A stretch of DNA of 64,000 nucleotides from Chloroflexota bacterium (GTDB lineage Bacteria > Chloroflexota > Limnocylindria > Limnocylindrales > CSP1-4): assembly GCA_947475545.1 (NCBI GenBank), contig CANJLL010000001.1, positions 310,001-374,000 on the forward strand, given 5' to 3'. The notes under the pieces are model-generated. The model did no database searches. It saw nothing but the letters and a program-made list of their open reading frames with translations, and was not told the origin of the DNA. Each line of letters opens with the position of its first letter. Positions within the stretch are counted from its first letter, which is position 1. The position numbers and the translations under genes are program-made. This document shows positions 1 to 8,274 of the stretch, piece after piece.

Positions 1-1
1 C

Positions 2-268
2 ACCGGCAACACCGTCGTGGTCATCGAGCACAACCTGGACGTCATCAAGACCGCGGACTGGGTCGTGGACCTGGGACCGGAGGGCGGCAATCGCGGCGGC
101 CAGATCGTCGCGGAGGGCACGCCCGAGGACATTGCCCGAGCAGGCACGCCCACCGGCGAGTACCTTGCCCGGGTGCTTCGCGGTGAGCCGCTGGTCCCCC
201 TGACGCACCAGACATTTGCCGAGGAGGCCGGGCGGTCGGCGCCCACCGCCGCCCAGGCTCGGCCCTGA
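2..268 (+). CDS. uvrA: UvrABC excinuclease subunit A, C-terminal end (partial)
   Basis: Only the last 88 codons are present; the gene begins upstream of the window. UvrA is the damage-recognition ATPase of nucleotide excision repair. The fragment starts with the end of the second ABC domain. [16 protein letters not shown] carries the switch (H-loop) histidine and is followed by DLGPEGG and an IVAEGTPED segment, the classic UvrA C-terminal order. A tail of about 40 residues rich in Pro, Ala and Arg replaces the short tails of many homologues. The UvrD-like helicase and uvrC lie within 5 kb, so excision-repair genes are clustered here. Confidence 0.95.
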   Translation, partial: TGNTVVVIEHNLDVIKTADWVVDLGPEGGNRGGQIVAEGTPEDIARAGTPTGEYLARVLRGEPLVPLTHQTFAEEAGRSAPTAAQARP

Positions 269-302
269 TCCCGCGAGCCCAAGAGTCGACTGGAGGCCCT
301 GC

Positions 303-758
303 TTGCCCGACGTGGAGTACGCATTCCTGGCCGACGCCGCCGAGACGGTACCCGGCCAGAAGTTCCACGTCCTGGGCGGGGGCGTGTCGCAGATCAACGG
401 CCGCGTGTTTCCCGTGATCCACCCACACCTGGCGCTGGTGGTGGGTCTCCGCGTGAGCGCCGTCGAGGGTGGCCGTGAGCACGAGCTGCGCTTCGTGTTG
501 CTGGGCCCGATGGGCCAGCAAGTCGCCGAGGCGACGGGTGGGCTGAAGGCCGGCACGCGCCCCGATGGGCGGGACGAGATCGTGACGTTCTCCATCGACC
601 TGTGGAACCTCACGTTCCCGACGCCCGGCGACTACTCGCTCCGGGTGATGGTCAACGGCTCGGAGCAGCGGCGGCTCTCGCTCGCCGTCCTCGCGATGCC
701 GGACCCGGCGGGTCCGTCGGTCGACCGGGCGCTGCCCGACCGACGCTACGACGCATAG
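303..758 (+). CDS. DUF6941-like protein of unknown function
   Basis: A 151-residue soluble protein. I chose the TTG at 303 because a GGAGG Shine-Dalgarno lies at 292-296, 6 nt upstream; the longer open frame upstream overlaps uvrA and has no site. The sequence begins PDVEYAFLADAAE, followed by FHVLGGG and HPHLALVVGL segments and a LRVMVNG segment near the C-terminus. It looks like a compact beta-sandwich and I recall this pattern from DUF6941 proteins. The family has no established reaction. The gene lies 34 nt after uvrA and is probably co-transcribed with it. Confidence 0.7.
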   Translation: MPDVEYAFLADAAETVPGQKFHVLGGGVSQINGRVFPVIHPHLALVVGLRVSAVEGGREHELRFVLLGPMGQQVAEATGGLKAGTRPDGRDEIVTFSIDLWNLTFPTPGDYSLRVMVNGSEQRRLSLAVLAMPDPAGPSVDRALPDRRYDA

Positions 759-763
759 CGGTC

Positions 764-1102
764 ATGCCCCCGAGGTCCATGTCCGGAGCCGACCAGCCGG
801 CTCGGCACGAACGGCCCGTGATTGACGAGGCGGCCCTGCTTGCCGCACGCCACGCCGACCGACTGCTGGACGAGGCCCGGGCGATCGGCCGGACGCGCTG
901 GGCCACGTACCTGGAGGCGATGCCGGACCGGCTGCGCGATGCCCAGATTCATGAGTTGCGATCCGTTGGCCTCCGGGCGCGGGCAGCGTACGGCCCCAAG
1001 GATTCCATCCGGGATGCCCTCCCGCCGGACCTCACCGAGCCGTTCCTGCGGTCGATCGACCGCCTCCTCAAGGCGCTGGCCCGCGCGGAGATGGAGGACT
1101 AG
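764..1102 (+). CDS. Small conserved hypothetical protein
   Basis: A 112-residue protein starting at the ATG 5 nt after the preceding gene; an ATG at 779 is an alternative start. The product is Arg- and Ala-rich and mostly helical by composition, with repeated AALLAARHADRLLDEAR and LRSIDRLLKALARAE heptad-like helices. There is no signal peptide, membrane segment or recognisable motif. The tight spacing puts it in a unit with uvrA and the DUF6941-like gene. I do not recognise it and cannot suggest a function. Confidence 0.55.
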   Translation: MPPRSMSGADQPARHERPVIDEAALLAARHADRLLDEARAIGRTRWATYLEAMPDRLRDAQIHELRSVGLRARAAYGPKDSIRDALPPDLTEPFLRSIDRLLKALARAEMED

Positions 1103-1154
1103 TCCATTGGCCGGTCGGGCCACCAGCTCGGTCGGACCATGGGCGCCGCAGGGG

Positions 1155-1634
1155 TCAGTACAGGCCGGGGATGAGCTTCCTGGTGCGGCGGCGGTAGGCG
1201 GCGTAGCCGGGCTGGGACTCCAGGAGCCAGGCCTCCTCGCGTCGCGACTTCAGGTCGAACAGGACGAGGAGTGCGACGGACGCCAGCAGGGCGAGGGGCG
1301 AGGCCAGGACCACGCCCCAGCCAAGCGACCCCACGATGATCCCGGCGTAGATGGGGTGGCGCACCAGCGCATACGCGCCGTGCTCCACGAGCGGCGCGCC
1401 GTCGAGCGGGCGGGGGAACGGGGTGAGCGCGGTGCGCAGGTCGACCATCCCCCGGACGGCGAGGAAGAGGCCGGCGGCGCCCATCAGCGCACCGACTACG
1501 GTGGTGACGTGTCGCAGTTCACGGGTCCACGCACCGGAGCCGGCCACGCCGGCCACCGCGGCCAGACCGATCAGGAGGAACTGGATGGCGACCCAGCCTT
1601 CGCCGCGTGGGCCCAGAGACGGCACGCGTGTCAT
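1155..1634 (-). CDS. Isoprenylcysteine carboxyl methyltransferase (ICMT/PEMT)-family membrane protein
   Basis: A 159-residue integral membrane protein with about four hydrophobic segments. The family signature is present: VRHPIYAG at residues 91-98, an EE pair at 133-134 and a YAAYRRR segment near 144-150, which together bind S-adenosylmethionine in ICMT/PEMT enzymes. The substrate in bacteria is generally unknown; modified lipids or isoprenoids are possible. I chose the ATG at 1634 because TACCAT ends exactly 6 nt upstream, as at other unit heads here. An ATG at 1700 overlapping the helicase stop (ATGA) is a real alternative that adds 22 residues. Confidence 0.8.
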   Translation of the reverse strand: MTRVPSLGPRGEGWVAIQFLLIGLAAVAGVAGSGAWTRELRHVTTVVGALMGAAGLFLAVRGMVDLRTALTPFPRPLDGAPLVEHGAYALVRHPIYAGIIVGSLGWGVVLASPLALLASVALLVLFDLKSRREEAWLLESQPGYAAYRRRTRKLIPGLY

Positions 1635-1640
1635 GGCCCG

Positions 1641-1646
1641 ATGGTA
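1641..1646 (-). promoter_or_regulatory. -10-like hexamer TACCAT, 6 nt before the ICMT-family start
   Basis: Reading the minus strand, TACCAT is followed by 6 nt and then the ATG at 1634, with no Shine-Dalgarno between. Transcription would begin at or next to the start codon. The same hexamer and spacing occur at 3592 before the MFS gene. Confidence 0.45.
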
Positions 1647-1696
1647 GCTCGTCGTGGGCCCGGGACCGTCGCGCTGTGATGCCGCCCCATCGCCCG

Positions 1697-3475
1697 TCAT
1701 GCCGTGCTCTTTGCCAGGCCAAGCTCGTCCGCGTCGAAGGCCTCCAGCAGGAACGACGATGGGGCGGCAGGGTCGTAGACCAGGGTCAGTGAGCGCCTCG
1801 CGCGCGTCCACGCAACGTACGCGAGCCGCCGCTCCTCTTCCAGCGCGCGCGCCGGGTCCTCGCTGTCGGCGATCGACCGGGCGCTCGGGAAACGGCCCTC
1901 GTCCATGCCGATCAGCGCGACATGGTCGAACTCCAGCCCCTTCGTGGCGTGCGCGGTCGCCAGCGTCAACCGCGCGTCCTCCGTCCGGAGTGTGGCGAGT
2001 CGCTCCCGGGCCGCCTGGATGGCCGTGCGAAGGGATGCCACGTCGCTGAACGGCGGAGCCCAGGCCAGCAGCGCGCTGGCGAGCGCGTCAGGGGACGGTT
2101 CGGAGTCATCGTGATCGGCGGTGTCGGAGGCGGTGCCGTCGGATCCGGCGGCGTCCTCGTCACCGAGTACCGCATCCCGGGCGCCCTGCTCCGCCCCCGC
2201 TCCGGGCCCCGCTGATGCCAGGCGGCGCCGCGCCTCCTGGATCCGCACGAGGAGAGGGCGCCCGGTAGACGACGCCTCAACGGCCGCGATGACCGCGTCC
2301 AGCCCCGCCGCCTCGATCAGCAACCGGACCGCCGGGGCCCGGAAGGGGAGCCCCAGGTCCAGCGCCACGGCAACCACCGGGAGGAGCTCGCGGTTGGTGC
2401 GCGCCAGGATGGCCCAGGTCCCCTCGGCGCCCGCCCAGCTGGCCACGATTCGCCGCACCCGCTCGGCGTCGTCGGACGGGTCCGGGGCAAGCACCAGGCG
2501 CCCCGTGGCCGCCGGGCCTGCCCTGATCGCCTTGGCGAAGCGCTCGCCGTTGCGCTCGACGAGCCGAACGGACCGCTCCAGGACCGGGGCGGGACACCGG
2601 TAGTTCACCTCGAGGTCGATGCGGCGCAGGCCGGGCAGCCGACCGGCAAGGCCGAGGACTCGGCGCACATCAGCGAGCCTCCAGCCGTAGATCGACTGAT
2701 CATCGTCGCCGACCAGGAAGATCCGGTTGGCAGGCGCCGCGAGCAACAGGGCGAGCTCAAGTTGGCTTCGGTCCACGTCCTGTGTCTCATCGACCAGCAA
2801 GTGGCTGCATGACGTCCGCCAGCGACTCAGCAGACGGGGGTCTGCTCGGAGGGCATGCAGGGCAAGGCGGACGAGGTCGTCGAAGTCGATCGCGCCGGCG
2901 GCCTCCAGGGCCTGCTCGTAGGCGACATACGCTCGGGCGATCGGCCCGGCCTCGGGGTCGGCCGCCACGTCCCGGGCAGTCACGTCCAGGTCCAGCTTCA
3001 GGCGGGAGAACGCGGTGTCGAGACGCCCGAGGGTCGCCCGGTCCGTCCCCGGCCAGCACCCACGGATGACCGCGGCCCGGTCCATCAGGCGGCGGCGCCC
3101 CCCGGCGTCCCGCAGAATCTCGAGGCCCAGCGCATGAAACGTCCGGACCCGCACGCCGCGGGTGGATCCCGATTGGGCATCACCGGCGGCGTCCGGGAGC
3201 CAGGTCAGGGCGGGCGCGATCCGGTCGGCCAGCTCCAGCGCTGCCTTGCGGTTGAAGGTGATGGCGGCGATCTGGTCGGGCGGCACCCCGCCGGCCACCA
3301 GCCACGCCACGCGGGCCACGAGCGTCGTGGTCTTGCCGCTCCCGGCGGGGGCGACGCACAGGACGGGCCCCGGTGGTGCCGTCGCGGCGGCTCGCTGGTC
3401 GGGGGCAAGGCGCGCGAGGCGGTCGGCGACGGGTCCCGGCAGCTCCATGTCGCCATGCTCGGTCTCGTCGCTCAT
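1697..3475 (-). CDS. UvrD/Rep-family (SF1A) ATP-dependent DNA helicase, short form
   Basis: A 592-residue superfamily 1 helicase expected to unwind DNA 3' to 5' during repair. All motifs are visible: Q-motif region near residue 27, Walker A APAGSGKTT at 42-50, motif Ia AITFNRKAA, motif II LLVDETQD at 226-233, motif III LVGDDDQSIYGW at 254-265, motif IV VNYRCP near 290, motif V ATAHATKGLEF near 507-517 and motif VI YVAWTRAR near 553-560. It is about 100-150 residues shorter than UvrD or PcrA, with the region between motifs IV and V (2B subdomain) reduced and containing an acidic, disordered-looking linker at about 425-465. Its position between uvrA and uvrC suggests an excision-repair role. 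Confidence 0.9.
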   Translation of the reverse strand: MSDETEHGDMELPGPVADRLARLAPDQRAAATAPPGPVLCVAPAGSGKTTTLVARVAWLVAGGVPPDQIAAITFNRKAALELADRIAPALTWLPDAAGDAQSGSTRGVRVRTFHALGLEILRDAGGRRRLMDRAAVIRGCWPGTDRATLGRLDTAFSRLKLDLDVTARDVAADPEAGPIARAYVAYEQALEAAGAIDFDDLVRLALHALRADPRLLSRWRTSCSHLLVDETQDVDRSQLELALLLAAPANRIFLVGDDDQSIYGWRLADVRRVLGLAGRLPGLRRIDLEVNYRCPAPVLERSVRLVERNGERFAKAIRAGPAATGRLVLAPDPSDDAERVRRIVASWAGAEGTWAILARTNRELLPVVAVALDLGLPFRAPAVRLLIEAAGLDAVIAAVEASSTGRPLLVRIQEARRRLASAGPGAGAEQGARDAVLGDEDAAGSDGTASDTADHDDSEPSPDALASALLAWAPPFSDVASLRTAIQAARERLATLRTEDARLTLATAHATKGLEFDHVALIGMDEGRFPSARSIADSEDPARALEEERRLAYVAWTRARRSLTLVYDPAAPSSFLLEAFDADELGLAKSTA

Positions 3476-3481
3476 CACGGG

Positions 3482-3487
3482 CTTATC
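3482..3487 (-). promoter_or_regulatory. Possible -10 element GATAAG before the UvrD-like gene
   Basis: On the minus strand GATAAG ends 6 nt before the ATG at 3475. It matches the spacing seen at other unit heads but departs from TAnnnT at positions 1 and 6, so it is a weak call. Confidence 0.3.
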
Positions 3488-3489
3488 GG

Positions 3490-3531
3490 CGGCGGGCCGT
3501 GGTGCCCTGGCGGCGGGCCGTGGTGCCCTGG
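3490..3531. repeat. Tandem duplication of a 21-bp unit between divergent genes
   Basis: Two identical 21-bp copies (3490-3510 and 3511-3531) are followed by a third, degenerate partial copy. They lie in the gap between the divergent helicase and MFS genes, upstream of the MFS promoter. This is probably a recent slippage duplication. Confidence 0.85.
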
Positions 3532-3591
3532 CGCCGGGCTGGTCCGAGTCCCAGGCGTCGCCGCGAGTCGGCCAGCGGCCTTCGCCGCGCC

Positions 3592-3597
3592 TACCAT
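3592..3597 (+). promoter_or_regulatory. -10-like hexamer TACCAT, 6 nt before the MFS start
   Basis: TACCAT is followed by exactly 6 nt and then GTG at 3604; there is no Shine-Dalgarno. The arrangement predicts a leaderless transcript. Confidence 0.5.
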
Positions 3598-3603
3598 TCG
3601 GAC

Positions 3604-4821
3604 GTGCCGCCGCTGCCTTCGCCCGCTCAGCCCAACCGGAACGGCGTGCGTGCGATCTCGATGACCACCGTCCTCGCCGGCGTCCTGCTGGTCGCCATGA
3701 ACATGCGCCCGGCCTTCACCAGCGTCGGGCCGGTGCTGGCCGACATCCGAGTCGACTTCGGGCTCCCCGGATCCGCTGCCGCGCTCCTGACCGGGCTTCC
3801 CGTCATCAGCCTCGGCGTGCTCTCGTTGCTGGCACCGCTCATGAGCCGCCGGCTGGGCCTGGAGCGGGCGATCGGCGTGGCCCTGCTGGCCCTGCTGGCC
3901 GGTCTCGCCCTCCGTGTCGTGGACGGGTTCGCCGGCCTCCTCGCGGGGACGGTCCTCGTCGGCGGGGCCATCGCGTCGATGAACGTCCTGCTCCCCGTCA
4001 TCGTGAAGCGCGACTTCCCGGATCGGGCCGGGCGGATCACGGGGATGTACACGGCGGCGATGGCGGTGATGGCGTCGGTCGCGGTCGCGGCGACCATCCC
4101 CATCGGGACCCTGACGGGCCTCGGCTGGCGCGGCGGCCTGGGGTTCTGGGCGCTGCCCGTCGTGCTGGCGCTCATCGCATGGGCCCCACACCTCCGGAAT
4201 CGATCCGAGGGCCTGGGCCGCCTGCCAGGCGGAGTGGGGGAACTCCTTCGCGACCCGCTCGCGTGGCAGGTCACGTTCTTCCTGGGACTTCAGTCGCTGG
4301 GCTTCTACGCCGTCGTCGCCTGGCTGCCCTCGGTGTATCGCGATCAGGGGATCGCGCCGTCTGACGCGGGTTTGCTCGCCGCGGTGGTCCCGCTCGCTGC
4401 GGCGATCGGCGGGCTGACGGTGCCCGCGCGAGCGGCACGCGCCCGCGACCAGCGTGCCGCGACCTTCCTCGCCTCCATCGGGACGGCGGTGGGCCTCGCG
4501 GGCCTGGCCGTGGCTCCGCTCGCCGCACCACTCCTGTGGGTGCTGGTCATCGGGATCAGCCAGGGTGCCGGGTTCCCGCTCGCGCTGACCCTCGTGGTGC
4601 TGCGCAGCCGGACGCCGGCAGAGACGCAGCGGCTCTCGGCGATGGCCCAGTCCCTGGGCTACTCGATCGCTGCCCTGGGTCCGCTCCTCGCCGGGGCGGT
4701 CCATGACGCGACCGGCGGCTGGACGGCGTCCCTCGGCCTGCTCGCCTTGCTGACGGTGGGCCAGGCGGTCACCGGGCTGTGGGCCGGCCGGGCTCGGTTT
4801 GTGAGGTCGTCGAGGGCGTAG
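3604..4821 (+). CDS. MFS transporter, CynX/NimT-like
   Basis: A 405-residue major facilitator superfamily permease with about 12 hydrophobic segments. The start of the first helix, followed by NMRPAFTSVGPVLADIR, is characteristic of the CynX/NimT (cyanate or 2-nitroimidazole transporter) branch, where the NxRP motif sits in the first helix. The substrate cannot be read from sequence; efflux of a small anion or drug is typical. GTG at 3604 was preferred because it sits 6 nt after TACCAT; ATG at 3661 would remove 19 polar residues. The gene is monocistronic, divergent from the helicase and 125 nt before uvrC. Confidence 0.85.
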   Translation: MPPLPSPAQPNRNGVRAISMTTVLAGVLLVAMNMRPAFTSVGPVLADIRVDFGLPGSAAALLTGLPVISLGVLSLLAPLMSRRLGLERAIGVALLALLAGLALRVVDGFAGLLAGTVLVGGAIASMNVLLPVIVKRDFPDRAGRITGMYTAAMAVMASVAVAATIPIGTLTGLGWRGGLGFWALPVVLALIAWAPHLRNRSEGLGRLPGGVGELLRDPLAWQVTFFLGLQSLGFYAVVAWLPSVYRDQGIAPSDAGLLAAVVPLAAAIGGLTVPARAARARDQRAATFLASIGTAVGLAGLAVAPLAAPLLWVLVIGISQGAGFPLALTLVVLRSRTPAETQRLSAMAQSLGYSIAALGPLLAGAVHDATGGWTASLGLLALLTVGQAVTGLWAGRARFVRSSRA

Positions 4822-4934
4822 GGCCCGGGCCGCTCCGCTCTTCATCGCCGCCCTCTAGCGCCGCCCTTCAACGCCGCGATCCAACGCCGCGATCCGACGC
4901 CGTCACGGTGGCACGTGATTTCCCGTGGTTCGCC

Positions 4935-4940
4935 TACGAT
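4935..4940 (+). promoter_or_regulatory. -10-like hexamer TACGAT, 6 nt before uvrC
   Basis: TACGAT is followed by 6 nt and then GTG at 4947, where UvrC homology begins. No Shine-Dalgarno is present, which predicts a leaderless uvrC mRNA. Confidence 0.55.
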
Positions 4941-4946
4941 CCCGGC

Positions 4947-6800
4947 GTGATCAGCACCGGCCTCGAAGCCACGCTCGCCAACCTCCCCGACCGCCCCGGC
5001 GTCTACCTGATGCGCGACGCCCGCGGTGACGTCGTGTACGTCGGGAAGGCGCAGAGCCTGCGCAGCCGCGTCCGCAGCTACTGGCAGAAGGAGACGCCGG
5101 GCGGGGAGATCCACCGGATCCGCCAGGTGATCGACCGCGTCGTCGATGTGGAGTACACCCTGACCGACTCCGTCTCCGAGGCGCTCCTCCTGGAGGCCAA
5201 CCTGATCAAGCGCTACCGGCCGCGCTTCAACGTCCGGCTCAAGGACGACAAGAGCTACCCGTACATCCGGATCACCCTCGGCGAGCCCTTCCCGCGGATC
5301 GAGCGGACGCGCAAGCTCGTCAGCGACGGCAGCCGCTACTTCGGGCCGTACGCGTCGGCGTCGAGCGTGGACGAATCGATGAACGTCGTCCGACGCCTCT
5401 TCCCGTTCCGCACCTGCACGCTGGACATCCGTGACGGCGCGAGCGCGCTCCAGCGGCCCTGCCTCCTGTACCACATCAAGCGCTGCCAGGCCCCGTGCAT
5501 CCAGGCCATCTCCCGGGCTGACTACCGCGCCGATATCACCCAGGTGGAGCTCTTCCTGGAGGGGCGCCAGGAGACGCTCGTCACGGCGCTCCAGGCTGAC
5601 ATGGAGGGTGCGTCGGAGCGGCTGGAGTTCGAGCGCGCCGCCGGCCTGCGCGACAAGATCCGCGCGATCGAACGGACGATGGAGAGCCAGAAGATGGCGG
5701 CCTTCGCCCGGACCGAGCTGGACCTGGTGGGCCTCGCCCGGCAGGACAACCAGGCCGCGATCCAGCTCTTCGTCGTGCGCAACGGGAAGTTGCTGGGCCG
5801 GGACGTCTTCATGCTCGACGCGGCCCGCGAGGCGACCGACCCGGAGGTCGTGACCAGCTTCCTGGAGCAGTACTACCCGCGGGCCACCTCCGTGCCGCGC
5901 GAGGTCCTCGTGCCCGCCGTCATGCCCGACGCCGAGGCCCTGGAGGCGTTCCTGGCCGAGCGCCGGGGCGGCCCCGTCCACCTGCGCGTCCCGCGGCGCG
6001 GCGAGAAGCGCGAGCTGATGGTGCTGGCCGCCCGCAACGCGGCCGAGACGCTGGCCCGGGAGCAGGCGCGCTGGCTGGCCGACCACGGCAAGACCCTCGG
6101 CGCCCTCGAGGAACTGGGCGAGGCGCTGGGCCTGCCGGGACCGCCGATGCGGATCGAGTGCTACGACATCAGCAACTTCCAGGGCCGAGAGTCCGTCGCC
6201 AGCATGGTGGTGTTCGAAGAGGGCCGGCCCAGGTCGGGGGAGTACCGACGGTTCCGGATCAAGTCGGTCGAGGGGCCCAACGACTTCGCCAGCCACCAGG
6301 AGGTGCTTCGCCGCCGGTTTCGCCGGCCCAAGGCGGGGGACGAGGGGAGCGCCGAGGCCCTCCGCTGGTCGATGCCGGACCTCGTCATCGTCGATGGTGG
6401 CAAGGGCCAGGTGAGTGCGGCCAAGGAGGTGCTCGACGAGCTGGGCCTGGGCGATCTCCCGCTGGCCGGGCTCGCCAAGGAGCGCGAGGAGCTGTTCCGC
6501 CCCGACCGCCCGGAGCCGCTGGTCCTCCCGGCCACCTCGGCCGCCCTGTACCTGGTCCAGCGCCTGCGCGACGAGGCGCACCGGTTCGCGATCACCTACC
6601 ACCGCGAGCTCCGCCGCAAGGCGACGGTGAAGTCGGCATTCGATGACATGCCCGGGATCGGCCCGCGCCGGCGCCAGGCCCTCCTGCGCGTGTTTGGCTC
6701 GGTCAAGCGGATCCGCGAGGCGCCGATCGAACAGGTCGCCGCCGTGCCGGGGATCGGCCCGGCTCTCGCGGCCCGGATCAAGGCGTCGCTGGAGTCCTGA
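4947..6800 (+). CDS. uvrC: UvrABC excinuclease subunit C
   Basis: A 617-residue nuclease that makes both incisions in nucleotide excision repair. In order: N-terminal GIY-YIG domain (GVYLM near residues 18-22, VYVGKA near 29-34) for the 3' incision; Cys-rich segment around residues 150-180; UVR motif (LEFERAAGLRDKIRAIE) that contacts UvrB; RNase H-like endonuclease domain with YDISNFQG and VIVDGGKGQ; and a C-terminal double helix-hairpin-helix (MPGIGPRRRQALL, VPGIGPALAARI). Length is normal. The open frame runs upstream, but homology starts at GTG 4947, just after the -10 hexamer. Confidence 0.97.
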   Translation: MISTGLEATLANLPDRPGVYLMRDARGDVVYVGKAQSLRSRVRSYWQKETPGGEIHRIRQVIDRVVDVEYTLTDSVSEALLLEANLIKRYRPRFNVRLKDDKSYPYIRITLGEPFPRIERTRKLVSDGSRYFGPYASASSVDESMNVVRRLFPFRTCTLDIRDGASALQRPCLLYHIKRCQAPCIQAISRADYRADITQVELFLEGRQETLVTALQADMEGASERLEFERAAGLRDKIRAIERTMESQKMAAFARTELDLVGLARQDNQAAIQLFVVRNGKLLGRDVFMLDAAREATDPEVVTSFLEQYYPRATSVPREVLVPAVMPDAEALEAFLAERRGGPVHLRVPRRGEKRELMVLAARNAAETLAREQARWLADHGKTLGALEELGEALGLPGPPMRIECYDISNFQGRESVASMVVFEEGRPRSGEYRRFRIKSVEGPNDFASHQEVLRRRFRRPKAGDEGSAEALRWSMPDLVIVDGGKGQVSAAKEVLDELGLGDLPLAGLAKEREELFRPDRPEPLVLPATSAALYLVQRLRDEAHRFAITYHRELRRKATVKSAFDDMPGIGPRRRQALLRVFGSVKRIREAPIEQVAAVPGIGPALAARIKASLES

Positions 6801-6879
6801 TCCGGAGCGGCCCGCGCCAGCCCGGGTTCGGCACGGGGGACGAGGCGCGGGGTGGCGCACGGGCGGGTTCGATCACCTG

Positions 6880-6885
6880 TATCAT
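6880..6885 (+). promoter_or_regulatory. -10-like hexamer TATCAT before secD
   Basis: TATCAT is followed by 9 nt and then ATG at 6895. Transcription would start within about three bases of the start codon, giving little or no 5' leader. Confidence 0.5.
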
Positions 6886-6894
6886 CCCGCCTCG

Positions 6895-8274
6895 ATGCGA
6901 AAAACCGGCCCGATCCTGATCGTCGTCTTCGGCCTGCTGGCCCTCTTCATCGACTTCTGGCCCAAGCTGAAGCTGCCTGACGCCGCCTCCGACAGGGGCT
7001 CGCGCCTGGTGGAGACCAAGTTGGGCCTGGACCTGCAGGGCGGGCTCTCGGTGGAGTACCGGGTGAATCCGATCGTCGACCCGCAGACCGGGCAGGTCGT
7101 CAAGGTGCCCGACGCCGATGCCATCGCAGTCGTCCGCGGCATCATCGAGCGGCGAGTGAACTCGACCGGTGTGGTCGAACCCCTGGTGATCACGCAAGGC
7201 ACGGACCGGATCATCGTGGAGCTGCCGGGCGAGCAGGACACCGCGACCATCCGGAAGCTGGTCGGCACCACCGGCCGCCTTGACTTCGTGCCTATCCCCA
7301 CGGACCAGTCCGCTCCGGCAGAGGGCCAGACCCTCAACCTTGGCACCCTCAAGCCGCTCTTCTCGGGCGATCAGCTGAGCAGCGCCACGGTCGGCGCGGA
7401 CCAGAACGGGCACCGGACCGTCAACTTCGTCCTCAAGGACGGCGGCAAGCAGCTGTTTGCCGACTGGACGGCCAACCACGTGGGCGAGTTCTTCGCCATT
7501 ACCCTGGACGGGGTCGTGATCTCCGCGCCCCGGATCAACCAGTCGATCCCCGGCGGCAGCGTCGAGATCTCGGCCGGCGGGATCGGCGGCTTCTCCAAGT
7601 CCGCGGCGGACAACCTCACCAACGTGCTCAAGTTCGGCTCGCTCCCCTTCCCGGTGGAGGAGCTCTCCAGCGACACCATCAGCCCGACGCTGGGCCAGGA
7701 GTTCCTGACCCGCAGCCTCCTCGCCGGCTTCCTGGGCGTCCTGCTGGTCCTGATCTTCATGCTCATCCACTACCGACTGCCGGGCCTCGTCGCGGGCATG
7801 GCGCTTGTGTACTACACGCTGGCGGTGCTGGCCATCTTCCGGTTGATCCCGGTGACGCTGACCCTCGCCGGCATCGCGGGCTTCGTGCTCTCGGTCGGCA
7901 TGGCGGTTGACGCCAACATCCTGATCTTCGAGAGGACCAAGGAAGAACTGCGCCTGGGCAAATCGCTGCCCCAGGCCATCGAGGCCGGCTTCTCCCGGGC
8001 GTGGAACTCGATCCTGGACTCCAACGTGTCCAGCCTGATCACGGCCTTCATCCTGTACTTCTTCGGCTCCAGCACGATCCAGGGCTTCGCGCTTGTGCTG
8101 ATCATCGGCGTGCTGACGTCGATGTACTCCGCCATCCTGGTGACCAGGACGCTCCTCCGCTGGGTCGTGCAGCGCCCATGGGCACAGCGCGCGGCGCTCT
8201 TCGGCGTCACCGATGCCGAGTTCGTCGTGCGACCGGCTGGCCGGGCCGGGATCCGGGAGGCGCGCGGTGTTTGA
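6895..8274 (+). CDS. secD: Protein translocase subunit SecD
   Basis: A 459-residue membrane protein that, with SecF, uses the proton gradient to help SecYEG export proteins. It has an N-terminal transmembrane helix (residues 5-21), a long extracytoplasmic P1 region with LGLDLQGGLSVEYRV near residue 43 and VNSTGVVEPLV, and five C-terminal helices. Signature motifs near the first of these are FGSLPFPVE and, later, GMAVDANILIFER. The gene overlaps secF by 8 nt. This is the separate SecD/SecF arrangement, not the fused SecDF of Bacillus. Confidence 0.97.
   Translation: MRKTGPILIVVFGLLALFIDFWPKLKLPDAASDRGSRLVETKLGLDLQGGLSVEYRVNPIVDPQTGQVVKVPDADAIAVVRGIIERRVNSTGVVEPLVITQGTDRIIVELPGEQDTATIRKLVGTTGRLDFVPIPTDQSAPAEGQTLNLGTLKPLFSGDQLSSATVGADQNGHRTVNFVLKDGGKQLFADWTANHVGEFFAITLDGVVISAPRINQSIPGGSVEISAGGIGGFSKSAADNLTNVLKFGSLPFPVEELSSDTISPTLGQEFLTRSLLAGFLGVLLVLIFMLIHYRLPGLVAGMALVYYTLAVLAIFRLIPVTLTLAGIAGFVLSVGMAVDANILIFERTKEELRLGKSLPQAIEAGFSRAWNSILDSNVSSLITAFILYFFGSSTIQGFALVLIIGVLTSMYSAILVTRTLLRWVVQRPWAQRAALFGVTDAEFVVRPAGRAGIREARGV

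Noticed and set aside
3480-3603. A small RNA or riboswitch between the helicase and MFS genes
   Set aside because: The stretch is explained by a 21-bp duplication and a -10 hexamer; the predicted leader is too short for a riboswitch.
4842-6860. A 672-codon open frame antisense to uvrC
   Set aside because: It mirrors uvrC exactly, has no start signal and no family content. Long antisense frames are expected in very GC-rich coding DNA.
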